A DNA stretch of 64,000 bases from Monodelphis domestica (Eukaryota; Chordata; Mammalia; Didelphimorphia; Didelphidae), in contig NC_077228.1 of NCBI RefSeq assembly GCF_027887165.1, forward strand, positions 103,514,206 to 103,578,205, given 5' to 3'. Positions 38,400-50,500 of the stretch are shown one piece after another. Made by a program: the position numbers and the translations under genes. The notes beneath the pieces are model-generated. The model was not told the origin of the DNA. It did no database searches and saw only the letters and a list, made by a program, of their open reading frames with translations. The number at the start of each line of letters is the position of its first letter. Positions within the stretch are counted from its first letter, which is position 1.

Positions 38400-38535
38400 A
38401 TGGAATGAGGATGCTGGGTTTGGGGAAGTCACAGTCTCTTTGGTTCATTTTCCATATCTACAAAATGAGGGAGTTAGGGACTAGGTGACTGCTAAGGTCC
38501 TGTCTAGTTCTAAATAGAGGTTCTCTGATCTCCCT
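38400..38535 (+). mobile_element. MIR fragment
   Basis: tttccatatctacaaaatga and ggtcctgtctagttctaaat; intergenic. Confidence 0.6.
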
Positions 38536-39305
38536 CAAGTCCCTAGCTGCATCCTGACTTGAGGCGGGGAGAGTTCAGAAGGTCCCCACTATTCCAGGTC
38601 CATTCTGAGGCTGAAGTAGAGAAATAATCCAGTCAGACAGGAACCCCTCTAGGTCTAAATAAACTCCCTTCTCCCACACCACAGACAGTGCTGGCATACA
38701 ATGAGCACTAAAGAAATATCTACTGGTACACCGAGTGATTGAAGGTGGCTCAGTTCTCCCCCTGCTTACCACAATCTCTGTCACATAGTTAATAATGTTC
38801 CTCCAGGTCTCTGAGCCACTCCCAAGAGTCACATAGGATCCTGGCCAGTTATCTGAACCCAGAGTGAACACTGTGCCAATACAGCCACCCTCAAGGCATA
38901 CAACAGTCATTAGTTAACTCTTGATTTTCCACAGAGAGAAAGGAACATGAACATGAATAATCTAAAATAATGGATAAACCGAAGAATGTGGAATGTGCCA
39001 TGGATTGGTAGAAAACTGTAAAGTGGCAGTTGAAATGAGACTTCTAAACATTTTTTCATTCCTTGAGCACACAGGGGTTAATTATCAGGTTAAAGGGAGT
39101 TGGTTGGTTGGCAGTGAACACCAACCCTAGTGAATCTACCATGTGGACAAGCATCACTAAGGTCATAGGGCCTTGACATTAAATAACATCCACTTTGTAT
39201 TTTCATCAGGCATGGGTGACCTTCCAGGATGACTCTGGCCTCTAAGGGACCCAGCCAACATTTGACTAAAAAGAGAACTGGAAATGGGTGCCAATTTCTT
39301 TCTTT

Positions 39306-39437
39306 CTCCCTTCCTTCCTTCCTTCCTTCCTTCCTTCCTTCCTTCCTTCCTTCCTTCCTTCCTTCCTTCCTTCCTTCATTCCTTCCTTCCTTCCTTCCTT
39401 CCTTCCTTCCTTCCTTCCTTCCTCCCTCTCTCCCTCC
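39306..39437. repeat. (CCTT)n microsatellite
   Basis: About 120 bp of CCTT units with one ATTCC variant; abuts a T-rich stretch at the A-tail end of a minus SINE. Confidence 0.97.
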
Positions 39438-39479
39438 TTTCTTTTTATCTTTCTCTTTCTCTTTTTTCTTTTTCCTTTA

Positions 39480-39684
39480 AAAAATAAAACCCCTTACCTT
39501 CTGTCTTAGAATCAGTACTGTGTATTGGTTGCAAGGGAAAACACTGGTAAGGGCTAGGCAATGGAGGCTAAGCAACTTGCCCAAGATAACACAGCTAGGA
39601 AATGTCTGAGGTCACATTTGTACCCAGAATCTCCCACCCCTAAGCCTAGTTCTCAATCTACCAAGTCACCTGCATGCCCCCAAA
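39480..39684 (-). mobile_element. tRNA-derived SINE
   Basis: Complement: ccccttaccttctgtcttag to ctcaatctaccaagtcacct, with its A/T tail facing the CCTT array. Confidence 0.87.
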
Positions 39685-40499
39685 TGGTGACATTATCAAG
39701 GGTACTGATAAGGATTCCACCCCTGGTTTCATCATCATAGTTTAAGGCTTTGGAACTATTTAAAACCAAAGAGTTTAAGTTGTTATCAGTCTGTTATAGC
39801 TTCATATAATGTTATTTATCATGTCCTTTCCTAAAAATAGATTTGGGTAGGGGAGATTAGAGAAAGAGCCGAAGGAGAGTGGCCACCTTAAAAGGGAGCT
39901 GAAGGTCTAGGCATATCAAAGACAACATTTCCCTGCTTGCCATTTGGTCCTGGGTAGATAAAAGTGAACAAAATGTCTGGTCTTTGGAGCCAGTGAGGGA
40001 AAAGGGGAGGGTCATTGATGGGGACTATGGGTAGGGAAAAACATCAGAGGTGAGAGGCAATATCGAGGATTCAATCCTTGTAGGGGGAGAACCCTGCTAG
40101 GTACATTAGTGATGAGCCAGGACTGAGAGAATCATTTTAAGACAGAATTCTAAAGATGCCACAATTCATCTAATCCCTGTTAGGACTGTTCTGGCTATTA
40201 TCTAGTCCCTCCAAGGGGCCCCCACAATGAACAGGATTCAATCCCTGCTCCTTGCTAAGCTGAAAGAGGTTTGAGTGGAGTGACAGAGCCTTTGGTGCCT
40301 GTCCAGAGTCCTCAATGGTAGGAGAGTGCCTATAGTAAGATGTAAAGATGCCAAGGTATTCCTGGGACCGATGGTTTCAGCAAAGAAGGATCTGGGTGAA
40401 GTTCAGCAGGAGTGCCCAGCTCTTTCTCCCTTTTCACCCCTTTTGACAGTGATATTTCTCTCTGGTGTTCTTAGGTGCTCCATGGTCTGAGGCCCAGTC

Positions 40500-40635
40500 A
40501 GTCCCAGCTTTCAGGGGCTAGAAGGGAAACTTCACAGAGGAGCAGTGAGAAGTAAGAACAGCATTGACCAAACACCCAGGCCTGTCATGTAGGCTGCAGA
40601 TCCAGCCCTTCCCATCTGGGTACGTCTTGTCATAC
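40500..40635 (-). other. LAD1: LAD1 terminal exon, 3' UTR (lower edge not determined)
   Basis: Acceptor ttgtccccacag precedes GTATGACAAGACG, starting at 40635. The first six bases are GTA TGA, exactly the human terminal Val-stop, which supports exon identity. In this animal the exon is fully untranslated. I saw no clear AATAAA on the minus strand between 39700 and 40500, so the UTR end is unknown; 40500 is only a placeholder. Confidence 0.75.
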
Positions 40636-40994
40636 CTGTGGGGACAAAAGCATTAGAGCATTAGAAATCTGGAAGGGAAGGCTTAGAAGAAAAATCAGTT
40701 AGTCCTGCTGTAGTGGTGATGGGGTGGGGGAGACCCCTGAACTTCAGGACTAGAAGGAGGTGCCCACTACACTTCCAACTCATTACCAAAAGCCTTGGTA
40801 GCCAAGAACCAAAGTGTCTGCTAGGAAAATGTGAAGATGAATTATGCGGAACCAGCTGAGGCTGGGAACAGTGAGGAACTCAACTAACCATTTCTCTCTG
40901 CTGACCCAATTCAACCAGACATAGCAAGAGAGGGAAGACTTCTGAATTTCATATACTGTATTATATTATATGCAAATAAACATAATGGAAGAAA

Positions 40995-41290
40995 GTAGTG
41001 GTAATAATAGCTAACATAGTGCTTTAAGGTTGCGAATTCTTTGCATATATTAATTCATTTGACCCTTACAACAACCCTATGAAGTAGGTACTATTATTAT
41101 TTCAATTTTAGAATTGAATAGAATTTTATTGAATTTTGAAATATTGAAAATAGAATTGAATAGAAATTTAGAAGAGGAAATTGAGGCAGAAAAAGCCCAG
41201 GGTCGCACAAATAGTATGTATCTAAGCCAGGATCACACTCAGGATGTCCTGACTCCAAGTCCAACCCTCTATCCATTATCCTGAGCTCCC
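40995..41290 (-). mobile_element. MIR-type SINE with internal duplication
   Basis: Complement: tagctaacatagtgctttaa, cttacaacaaccctatgaag, then a repeated aatagaattgaatag block (41109-41165), then ccaaccctctatccattatc. Confidence 0.72.
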
Positions 41291-41486
41291 TCTTGGCAAT
41301 TTTACAATACAGAAACAGATATACATATACTCTTGCTACTTCGCTACTGAGAAAGGGAAAGGAGGAAGACCTAGGCAGGCACCTGCTTCCTAAGAAGACA
41401 TCCAGACAAAGAAGAAATCTCCAGCTGAAGAGTCAGAGAGATTCCAAATTCAAGTGGTCTTGGGAACCCTTCCTGCTTCCCCTTAC

Positions 41487-41561
41487 CTAGGAATCTGTGG
41501 GAGAGGTGGCTTGCTTTCCCCACGAGGTCCTCTTAGTAGATGTTGCCTCCTTCCTTACGTC
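41487..41561 (-). CDS. LAD1: LAD1 exon 9 with stop codon at its last triplet
   Basis: 75 nt encode [24 protein letters not shown] and TAG. Acceptor ctctcatcag. The donor gtaagg begins directly after TAG. Human continues LDAE and then splices to a final exon encoding V and stop; here the Glu position is TAG, so the protein ends two residues earlier. Confidence 0.93.
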   Translation of the reverse strand, partial: DVRKEATSTKRTSWGKQATSPTDS

Positions 41562-44500
41562 CTGATGAGAGAACAGTGACTGAGAGAAGGGAAAGGATTC
41601 TGGACCTGGCCCAGACCCTGTCTTCCCAATGTGTGGCTGGGCTTCAGGATTCCCAGACCCAACCTCTTGCTGCTTGGCCTGGTCTCACTGGGGACAACCC
41701 CACTCCCTCTAACCCAAAACCCATCCCATTCACCCCACTGAATTCTGAACCTGTGCTTCAGTCACCTCTAGTTAGCTATTAACAGAACTCCAAGGCACTG
41801 GCTTGGCCTTTCCTTGGGTCAGTCCATACTCTGTAGATTAACAGGAAGGAGTCTAGTACCTGGGAGTCCTGGTCTCCTCCAGCATCCTGGCTTCTGCTGA
41901 TCCATAGGTTGAGCCGTGAGGTCACCACCCCTGAGAGTCTCAGGTCCTCCTAGAAAGGGAAAGAGAGAATGAGACTGAACTGACTTCTAGGTCACAGGGC
42001 AACAAAGAGGCTGAAATTTAGGGATTCTGGAGACAACATATCCAGATTTTCAAAAGAAAGCCAGAATGCTATAGGTTCTGCCTCTTCCTCCTGCACACCT
42101 GAGACAGGGTTCTCTTTTTCCCTCTGGCCCAGGCCCAGGTCACACCTGCAAATCTAAGGAAAGAAAGGCTTACTCCTTGTCAAGGACCTTGTAGCGTGAA
42201 TTGATACATGAAGTAAACATGGCCTTTCCCCACTCTCAAATCTCACATAATACTTGGTTCTGTCCTCCAATAAACCTGTATGATACTATATGTTACTGCT
42301 ATTTGTTTTGCTAATAGACATAAGATTTCTGAAGGCAGAGATAATGTCTCATCTAAATTTCCTATCTTGACCCTGGACCTAAGGTAAGTGTTTAATTGGT
42401 TTTTTATTGTAGTTTTCTAAAACCCTTACCGACTATTTTAAAATCAATTCCATGCATTGTTTCTAAGCCAGAAGAACTGTAAGCACTAGGCAGGTGGGGT
42501 AAGTGACTTGCCCAGGGTCACACAGCTAGGAAATATCTAAAACTGGAATTGAATTCAGGTCTTCCTGACCCAAGTCTATTCATTGCACCACTTAGTTGTC
42601 CTTGTTTTCTTCAAAGCTCAGCTAAAGACTGCTTTCTACATAAAGCCCTTCTTGACTCCTGCCCTCAGTAAGTTGCTAGCACCTTCTACCTGAATTTACC
42701 TCTATTTGTCTTACATGCTTTTACATGTGTACATTTTGTTTCTCATGTTTCCCATGCTAGACTTAGCCCCTGAAGGCAGGGACTTCTCAATTCTTCTCAC
42801 TGGCTGGCACACAGTAGGCACTTCAAAAACTGTGATTGCTTTAATGATATCTGAATTTAAAGATAATGATAATGAAGGACCCTTCAACTCTGATATTTAG
42901 AAGTTCTATAACCTGTCACTTGGACTCTGGAGGACTCAGGGCAAGAACAATGAGAACCCTGTTTCATTGTCATCTGCAAACATGGTGATTTGGACAGAGA
43001 GGAATTCCAGGTGCTCCTATCTGCAGATGATATTATGCTCATTGGATCAAGTCCTGGAACACTGTAAAGCTTCCCAAGGGAGATTCATGATCACTCAAAA
43101 TAGTTTGGCCTCTTTATACAAACAGGAAAAATCAAATAGTTAAATAATGCCTCTTGTGGAGATAAGTAGTTAATTAGTCAATATACATTTACTAAGCACC
43201 TACTTGGGCAGCTAGGTGGCTTGGCAGATAGAATGTGGGAGCTAGAGCCAGGAAGACTCATCTTCTTGGGTTCAAATCTATTCTTAGATACTTACTAGCT
43301 GTGTGACCTTGAGCAATTCAATTAACTCTGCCTCAGTTTCCTCATCTGTAAAATGAACTGGAAATGGCAAACTGCTGTAGTATCTCTGCCAAGAAAGCCC
43401 TAAATAGGGTTATCAAGAGTTCGACTGAATGGTCTGAATAGCCCATTAAGCTGGCCCATCAATAGATAAAAGTTCAGACAGATAATATAGATGGAGAAGC
43501 TGAGCCCAGACCTAAACAGGAAGAGATCAGGCTGATTCACCCTTTGAGAACTTAGGCAGAACTTTTAATAACTACTAAACTCCTCTCTAAAACAAAGACC
43601 CATCATTTTTTAAATAACCTTTAACTTCTGTCTTAGAATCAATGCAAATTCAGTTCTTAGGCAGAAGAGCAATAAGGGTGAGACAACTGGAGTTAGGTGA
43701 CTTGCCCAGGGTCACACAGCTGGAAAGTGTCTGAGTCTAGATTTGAGCCTGGGTCCTCCTAATTTCAGATCTGTCTCTCTACTCACTGAGCCACCTAGCT
43801 GTCTTTCCTATATTTTTAAGTATTAATATTCTTCCTGAATATTTGAGTTGTCTTCCTGTGCTGATACATGATTAAGAATCTTGGAGCAGCAGTCTCAGAA
43901 AAATTAAATTCACCTAACTGGCCCAGTGACATCCTGGCTTGATATCTTGACTTGTGAGTAAATTGCGTTGAAGTGAGGCAGAGTTGCAGAAAGTCATCAG
44001 TCTCACTCTCTCTTCCATAGTCATCCAAGTCCAGTGGCAAGACAAGAGTCAGGACAACTGGTGATGGCACAGGATGCAGTGGATGACCTTGGCATCTTGA
44101 ATGTCTAGCTAAATTCTAAGTGCTCTATAGCACCTGCTTCAGCCACCTCCATGGCTGTTGGAACAAATTTTTCTTAAGCACTCATTCCACCAGGGGAAGT
44201 CTTCATATCTTCACATACTTGGGATAGATACTTCCCTAATTCACCAATGGGTTGGGGGCCTGTTGGTTACCCTCAACTTGGTTTATCCTATCTGCCAAGA
44301 TGATTCAGCAGACTGTGGCCACTAGACATGCTACAGCTTCTTAGAGCCACAGATAATTTAACTGAAATGAATTAGATTAAATTAACAGGTAAGAGTTAAG
44401 TGATGGGTAGAAACCAAAGGTGGCTGAACAGTCCTGGATAGGACTCAGCAAATCCTCACACCAGGGGTGTTATTCTTCCCTAAACACTTTATACACCCTA

Positions 44501-47500
44501 ATAGGAGATGTAGAGTTAAGGAGAAACTAGAAAAGGGAGTAAGCTAATTTTTTTAAAGCCAATAACATGGAAATTTCTACGTGAATTTAAGAATAGTGAA
44601 ACTAGCAGAACCAAGAGAACATTTTGTACAGCAACAGAAATATTGTTTGAAGAATGACTTGTGGATGTCCACCTCCAGAGGAAGAATTGATAAGTAGAAA
44701 TAAGTAAGAAAAAGTTGTATAAAATGCATATGTCTTTTTGTCAAATGATGCTGTCTTTCATATGGGGGAAGGGAGAAAGGGAGATATCTGGGAATATTAT
44801 TGTAATAAATGAATTAATTAATTTTTAAAGAAGGAGATGGGAAAATCAGAATCAAAGGAGTCTAGATTTATAGCTAGAAGGCAATGGAGATAATAGAGCT
44901 TGGAGATAATGGAATCCAACTTCATCATATTATGGATGAGGAAAATGAGAACCAAAGTGACTTGCCTGAGGTTTTGTGGCTAGTGTTAAGGGTTCATTTT
45001 GGTAGGAGTTTGACAAAGGTGAGAGAACAGTTTGATAAAACACTTAGTTTATTTTGAGAGGAAGTACAGAGAAAATAGAAAGAAGGAAAGAGAGATTATT
45101 ACTCTAATATCTTATAACTATATTTAAATTCCTAATCCTCACCTAAAATTTCTAAAACACCCTACTCTTACTGTCTTTGAAGATAGGTTCTTCTTGCCTG
45201 GCATATATCAGGCCTAAACTATGTACACTGTCTATCTAAAGTTATTCTCTAAATAACTACCTATGCTAATAAACAGCTACCATCAATGTATGTCCTTAAA
45301 TCCATTTTTCTATCCCAACTGTCATTAGTAAAAACTGCCAGTTGCAGACAAAGACAGACTGACGTCCTGCTCTCTAGGGTTCCCGAGAGAAAAAGAGTCC
45401 CAACTCTCAATTGTCTCCTTCTTTATATATCTTGTCTCCTCGGTAATGGAATCTTCAGGTATGGCTCACTCTAAAAGAAACCCATCAGTTATGTTGCTCT
45501 TACTTAGAAATCTTTCTGCTCTTAAAAAGACAGAGGGAGATTAAAAAAATCCTTTCAACAAATCTCCCCTGAGATCCTTTGGGTGACCAGTCTCCCCAAT
45601 GGATCTTTCAAACAAAAACTATCTTATACTCTATATTAGAAATAGGGAGAAGTAAAGAGAGAAAGAAACAAAGCAAAACAAACCCTGCAACATGCAAGTC
45701 TCAAATTATATACAATGACAAATATTTACAGTGACAGAATAACACAATCCTGACTATACAGAAATAAAAACCTAAAGATATTAATCCAAATTCATCTCAT
45801 AGTTACTTTGTATAAAAAAATTAGAACATTATATAAATACAATATCCCCCCCCTGAGGTGGGTATAATATCCCTCCTGAGGGATTGACCAACACTTATAA
45901 ATAAATAAAAAACACAAGTGTTGACCAACACTTATAAATACTTTGTAGCATTTTATGATTTATATATCATTCAGTTATTTTAACTTTTTCTATAATCCTA
46001 TAAAAGTATCTTAATAATAATCATTTTAAATAGAAATCACTATAACAGAATAAATTATACACTTACCTATTGGGTATTACTCATTCTATTTCAAAATCAA
46101 ACCTTTAAGTACAAGAAAATAAAACTTTTTATTGAAAAGCAAACTATAAGTTTAGGAGTACAATGTCATTGAAAATAGTGTCCAGTTATAGTAGTCCAAT
46201 TTGTAGTCTTATCCTTGATGTATGCAGTCAGTCATTTTCGATAGAAGGCACTCTTTTCAAATGAGAGCAATGAATCCATGATATCTTTTCTCCTATTTTG
46301 ATTGCTGTAGAGGTTGTTAAAAGTACTTGGGATGGCCCTTCCCAGGCTGGCTGAGTTGTTCCAGCACATTGGAAGTTCTTTACATACACTACATCTCCTG
46401 GATTTAAATCATTTAGAGAAGTCTATAAGTCCAGTTTGTACCATGGTTCCTGATTCTTGAAGTTCTTTTATCTTGATTTGCAGATCTCATATATATGTGG
46501 CAATAGTAGTATCTCCTCCTAACAATGATGTATATCCAGGGTTAAAGAGTTTTGCATGAATTGGTGGATGACCAAACAGCACCTCAAATGGTGAGATGTG
46601 TAGATCTCCCCTTAGCCTGCTTTGAAGGTAGAATAACACTACAGGTAGCACTTTAGGCCATTTCAAATGAGTCTTAGTACATAATTTTCCAATCATGGTC
46701 TTCAGTTGTCTGTTCATTCTTTCTACTTGCCCTGAGCTCTGTGAGTGGTATGGTACATGAAATTTTAGTGTTATTCCTAAACATGATTATATTTGAGATA
46801 AAGCCAAATCTGTAACTGAGTTGACCTGTCCAAATAAATCCTTTCTGGTAAACCAAAAAAAAAGTATTTTGGCAACAAACACCTCTATTTTTACTCACTG
46901 GAAATGCCTCTGGACATCTGGTTAGCTGGTCTACTATAACTAAGCAAAATTTATAATGTCCAACTTTTGGCATTGTTATGAAATCAATTTGGAGATGTTC
47001 AAATGGTGTGTAGGCTAAAGGACATCCACCAAAAACTTTTCTGCAAAAGATATGCTGGTTATATGCTTGGCAAGTCAGACAGCCTGCACATAGTTTAGAG
47101 GCAATGTTGGTTATGCCAATGGGTATCCATACTTTCTTTACAGAAGTTACAATGCCTTGGATTCCAAAATGAACATTTTTATGGATGAATTGGCAGATTT
47201 GATGATAAAATGTTCTAGGAAGTATTGGTTTTCCTTCAGATGTAACCCATACACCATTAACTTGTTTTGTCTTAAAGCTTTATTTCCATGTTTTAACCTC
47301 TTTTTCATTATATGCAAGGGATAAAACTGATTCATTGATAATTGCCAAATTTAAGATCAATTCAGGGCCTTCTATAGCAACAAGTTTTGCAGCAACATCT
47401 GATCAGTGGTTTCCTTTCAAAACAGGGTGAGTTCCACCTGTATGGTCAGAGCAATGTACAACAGCCAGGGTTTCAGGTAGTTGGAGAGCTGAAAGAACCT

Positions 47501-50500
47501 CATTGATAATTTTAGCATTTGCAATAGTTTTGCCAGCTGATGTTAAAAATCCCATTTGAAGCCAAAGAGTACCAATAGGGTGACATATTCTAAATGTATA
47601 TTTCAAATCAGTGTATATTGTTGCTTTCTTGTCTCTTGTGACTACACAGGCTTGCTTTAATGTTGTTAATTCTGTACCTTGAGCACTTATATTTGATGAT
47701 AGTGAAGCTGACCACAGAGTGACAAATTCTGTGACTACAGCTGCTCCAGTGTAACATATACCATTTCTCATGAAGGAAGAACCATCTATAAACAAAACTA
47801 GATCTGCATTTTCTAAAGGAGTGTCCAGGAGATTTTCACAAGGTTTTTCTGCCACAGATACTAATGATTCGCAACTATGCAATGGTTCTCGGGTGACTGG
47901 TAAATCTAGAAGCAAGGTAGCAAGATTGAGTGTGGTGCAGCATTTTAAAATTATGTTTTTATTGCCTAATAAAGTTATTTCATATCTTATAAGTCTTTGG
48001 TCTGAAAATGCCAGTGTTCTATGCCTTAGTAATAATGCTGCTACTTTATGAGGACACATTATCATTAGTAGGCATCTCAGTACTAAATCACAGATTTTGT
48101 TACTAGCAAAGCTGTTGCTGCTACACCTCTAAGACATGGTGGTGCTCCGGAAGCTAATGGGTCTAGTTGAGCTGAATAATGTGCAGTTGGACATTGAACA
48201 GGTCCCAAAGATTGTGTTAAAACACCTAAAGCTTCTCCTTTTCCTTCATGCACATGCAGAGTGGATGGTTTTTTATAATCTGGAATGCCTAGAGCAGGGA
48301 CGGACAGGATAGCCTGTTTCAATTTATTAAGCACTGCTAAGTGTTCTGCATCCAACTTAAATGGTTCCATGACTGTACCTTTTGTTAGTGCTATAAGGGG
48401 TTTAGTGATTTCCCCATGGCAAGGAATTCATAGCCTGCAAGATCCTGTTGTCCCCAAAATTACTCTCAATTGTCTTTTAGTGGATGAGGCACTCAATTTT
48501 TAGATATCTTCAATACACTTAGGAGAAATGAAACAGGCACCTTCAGCTAAAACAAATCCTAAATAGTCCTCTTTTGGGAGACACCAAGAGCAAAACACCC
48601 ACAAAGTCTATTAAATTGTTCTCCTTAAACTCAACATTTGCCAAATCTTGTGTCAAATTTTGAGAAAATAAAGTTGGACTTTCTATGTAATCTTGATGAC
48701 ACCAAGTATATTGAGAACCTTTCCAGGTGAGTGCAAATATGTTTCAGGAATCTTCATGGATGGGTAGTGAAAAAAGGATGAAACACAAATCTACTACTGT
48801 GAAATATTTAGTGGTGCTAGGAATAGAGGAAATAATAGTTGATGGAATTGGAATAATAGGTTGTCTTTTGATGACATGATTATTAATAGCCCTTAAATCT
48901 TGAACAAATCAATAAGCAGATTTTTCCATTTTCATCTAATTTTTATTTTTTTAATAGGCAAGACAGGTCTATTATATTCTGATTTGCATAGGATTATTAT
49001 TTTCTGATTAATTAAAAAATTTATCACTTGGTTAATTACCTCAAATGCTTCTTTTGATAATGGATATTGAGGAATAGATGGACGTGGGCCCTTCTCATTC
49101 TAATTTGGACCAGAACAGCTGATTTAGGCAGGCTTACATTGGTAGAAGATGTAGCCCAGAGAGATTCTCATATATCTGTTGGTATTTTAAAGATTGGAGT
49201 TTTATTCATCTCCTAACTATCTAGAAAGAGTACAGGGAACAAATTCAGAGATTCTTCAGGTAGTTCTAATGTAATATCGCCATCTTGAGTACATATTATC
49301 ATGGCTACTAATTTACACAAAAGATACCTCCCTAGTAGGAAAGAATGTTCCACAGATAAAAGTCCCACAGACACCATTCATGGTGAAAACTTTTGGATTT
49401 CCAAATGTGTTTTAGATACCCTGACAATACTAATAGAGCCAACAGAATTACAATTAGAATCAGGTGTACTCATCAGCACAGATCTTGATGCCGCAGTATC
49501 TAGTAGACAATTGTATAACATATTTCCTACTTTCAATGTCACATGTGCTTCATTGCTATTTGGGGGAGAATGGACTGGGATGACTGATGTAATTATATCA
49601 GTATCTGAAAAAACAAATGTTTCAATCTCTGATTCTAGAGTCCTTTCTCCCCTCTCAAACCTTCATAAAAGTCCATGTGCACTTCTCTGAGATTCCTCTC
49701 ATTGAGGAGGATTTACATTTTGGCTATTACATGGATGTTCCCCATTTCTGATATATTGTAATGTCATTTGCCTAATTTTGGTTATTGGTTCTATCATTCC
49801 CATAATTTCCATAATTGTTATTTCTGAAATTGTTTCTGTTGTTATTATTTCTAAAATAGTTGTTGTTCCTAGAATAGTTATTCCTAAAGTCCCCACCATT
49901 ATTTCTAAAATTATTGAATATTTGATTTTTGGAATCTGCAATTTATCGTCAGGTGTCCCCTTTTTCTACATAAGTAACATGTTGGTCTTTGTTTTATATA
50001 TTCTCACACAGGAGCCATACCTACCCTAAATTTTGTATCTCTTTTTTTCAAGTTTTCCCTTTAATACTTTTATCTCCTTTCTTAATGCTTCCACTAAATC
50101 ACTATCATCATTATCTTTCCATTCATGTCCATTATACATATACTGCAACTCTTCTTAATTCATCAATGTCCATATTCATACAGTTAGGACAACTGGTTTT
50201 AAAGTAGCCTGTGACCACCCTGCAACAATTTTCCACAAACTGCCTTCTCAACTTTCTAATATAACCTTTCTGTGGTCAAATCTAGGTCTATATATATTCC
50301 TCCCAGTTCTACAAGTCAGTCCATGAACTGTGAAGGAGTTTCTCCAATCTATTGTTTTAGTTGCTCAAATTTTGTCCAGGTACTCAGTCTGTTGGACCAT
50401 ATTCTCATTGACATAAGTACTGTCTCTCTATCTTGACACAATCTCGCATAGTCCCCTTCATCATTAAAATCCCAATGAGGGTAAAATGCCAGTGAACTGG

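Larger units (their letters stand above)
36901..39300. other. Intergenic region between LAD1 and TNNT2
   Basis: GC-richer from about 36990 to 37160, just upstream of the TNNT2 promoter. No exon of a third gene was recognised on either strand. It contains an L2-like tail near 38200 and a MIR fragment near 38400. Confidence 0.6.
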
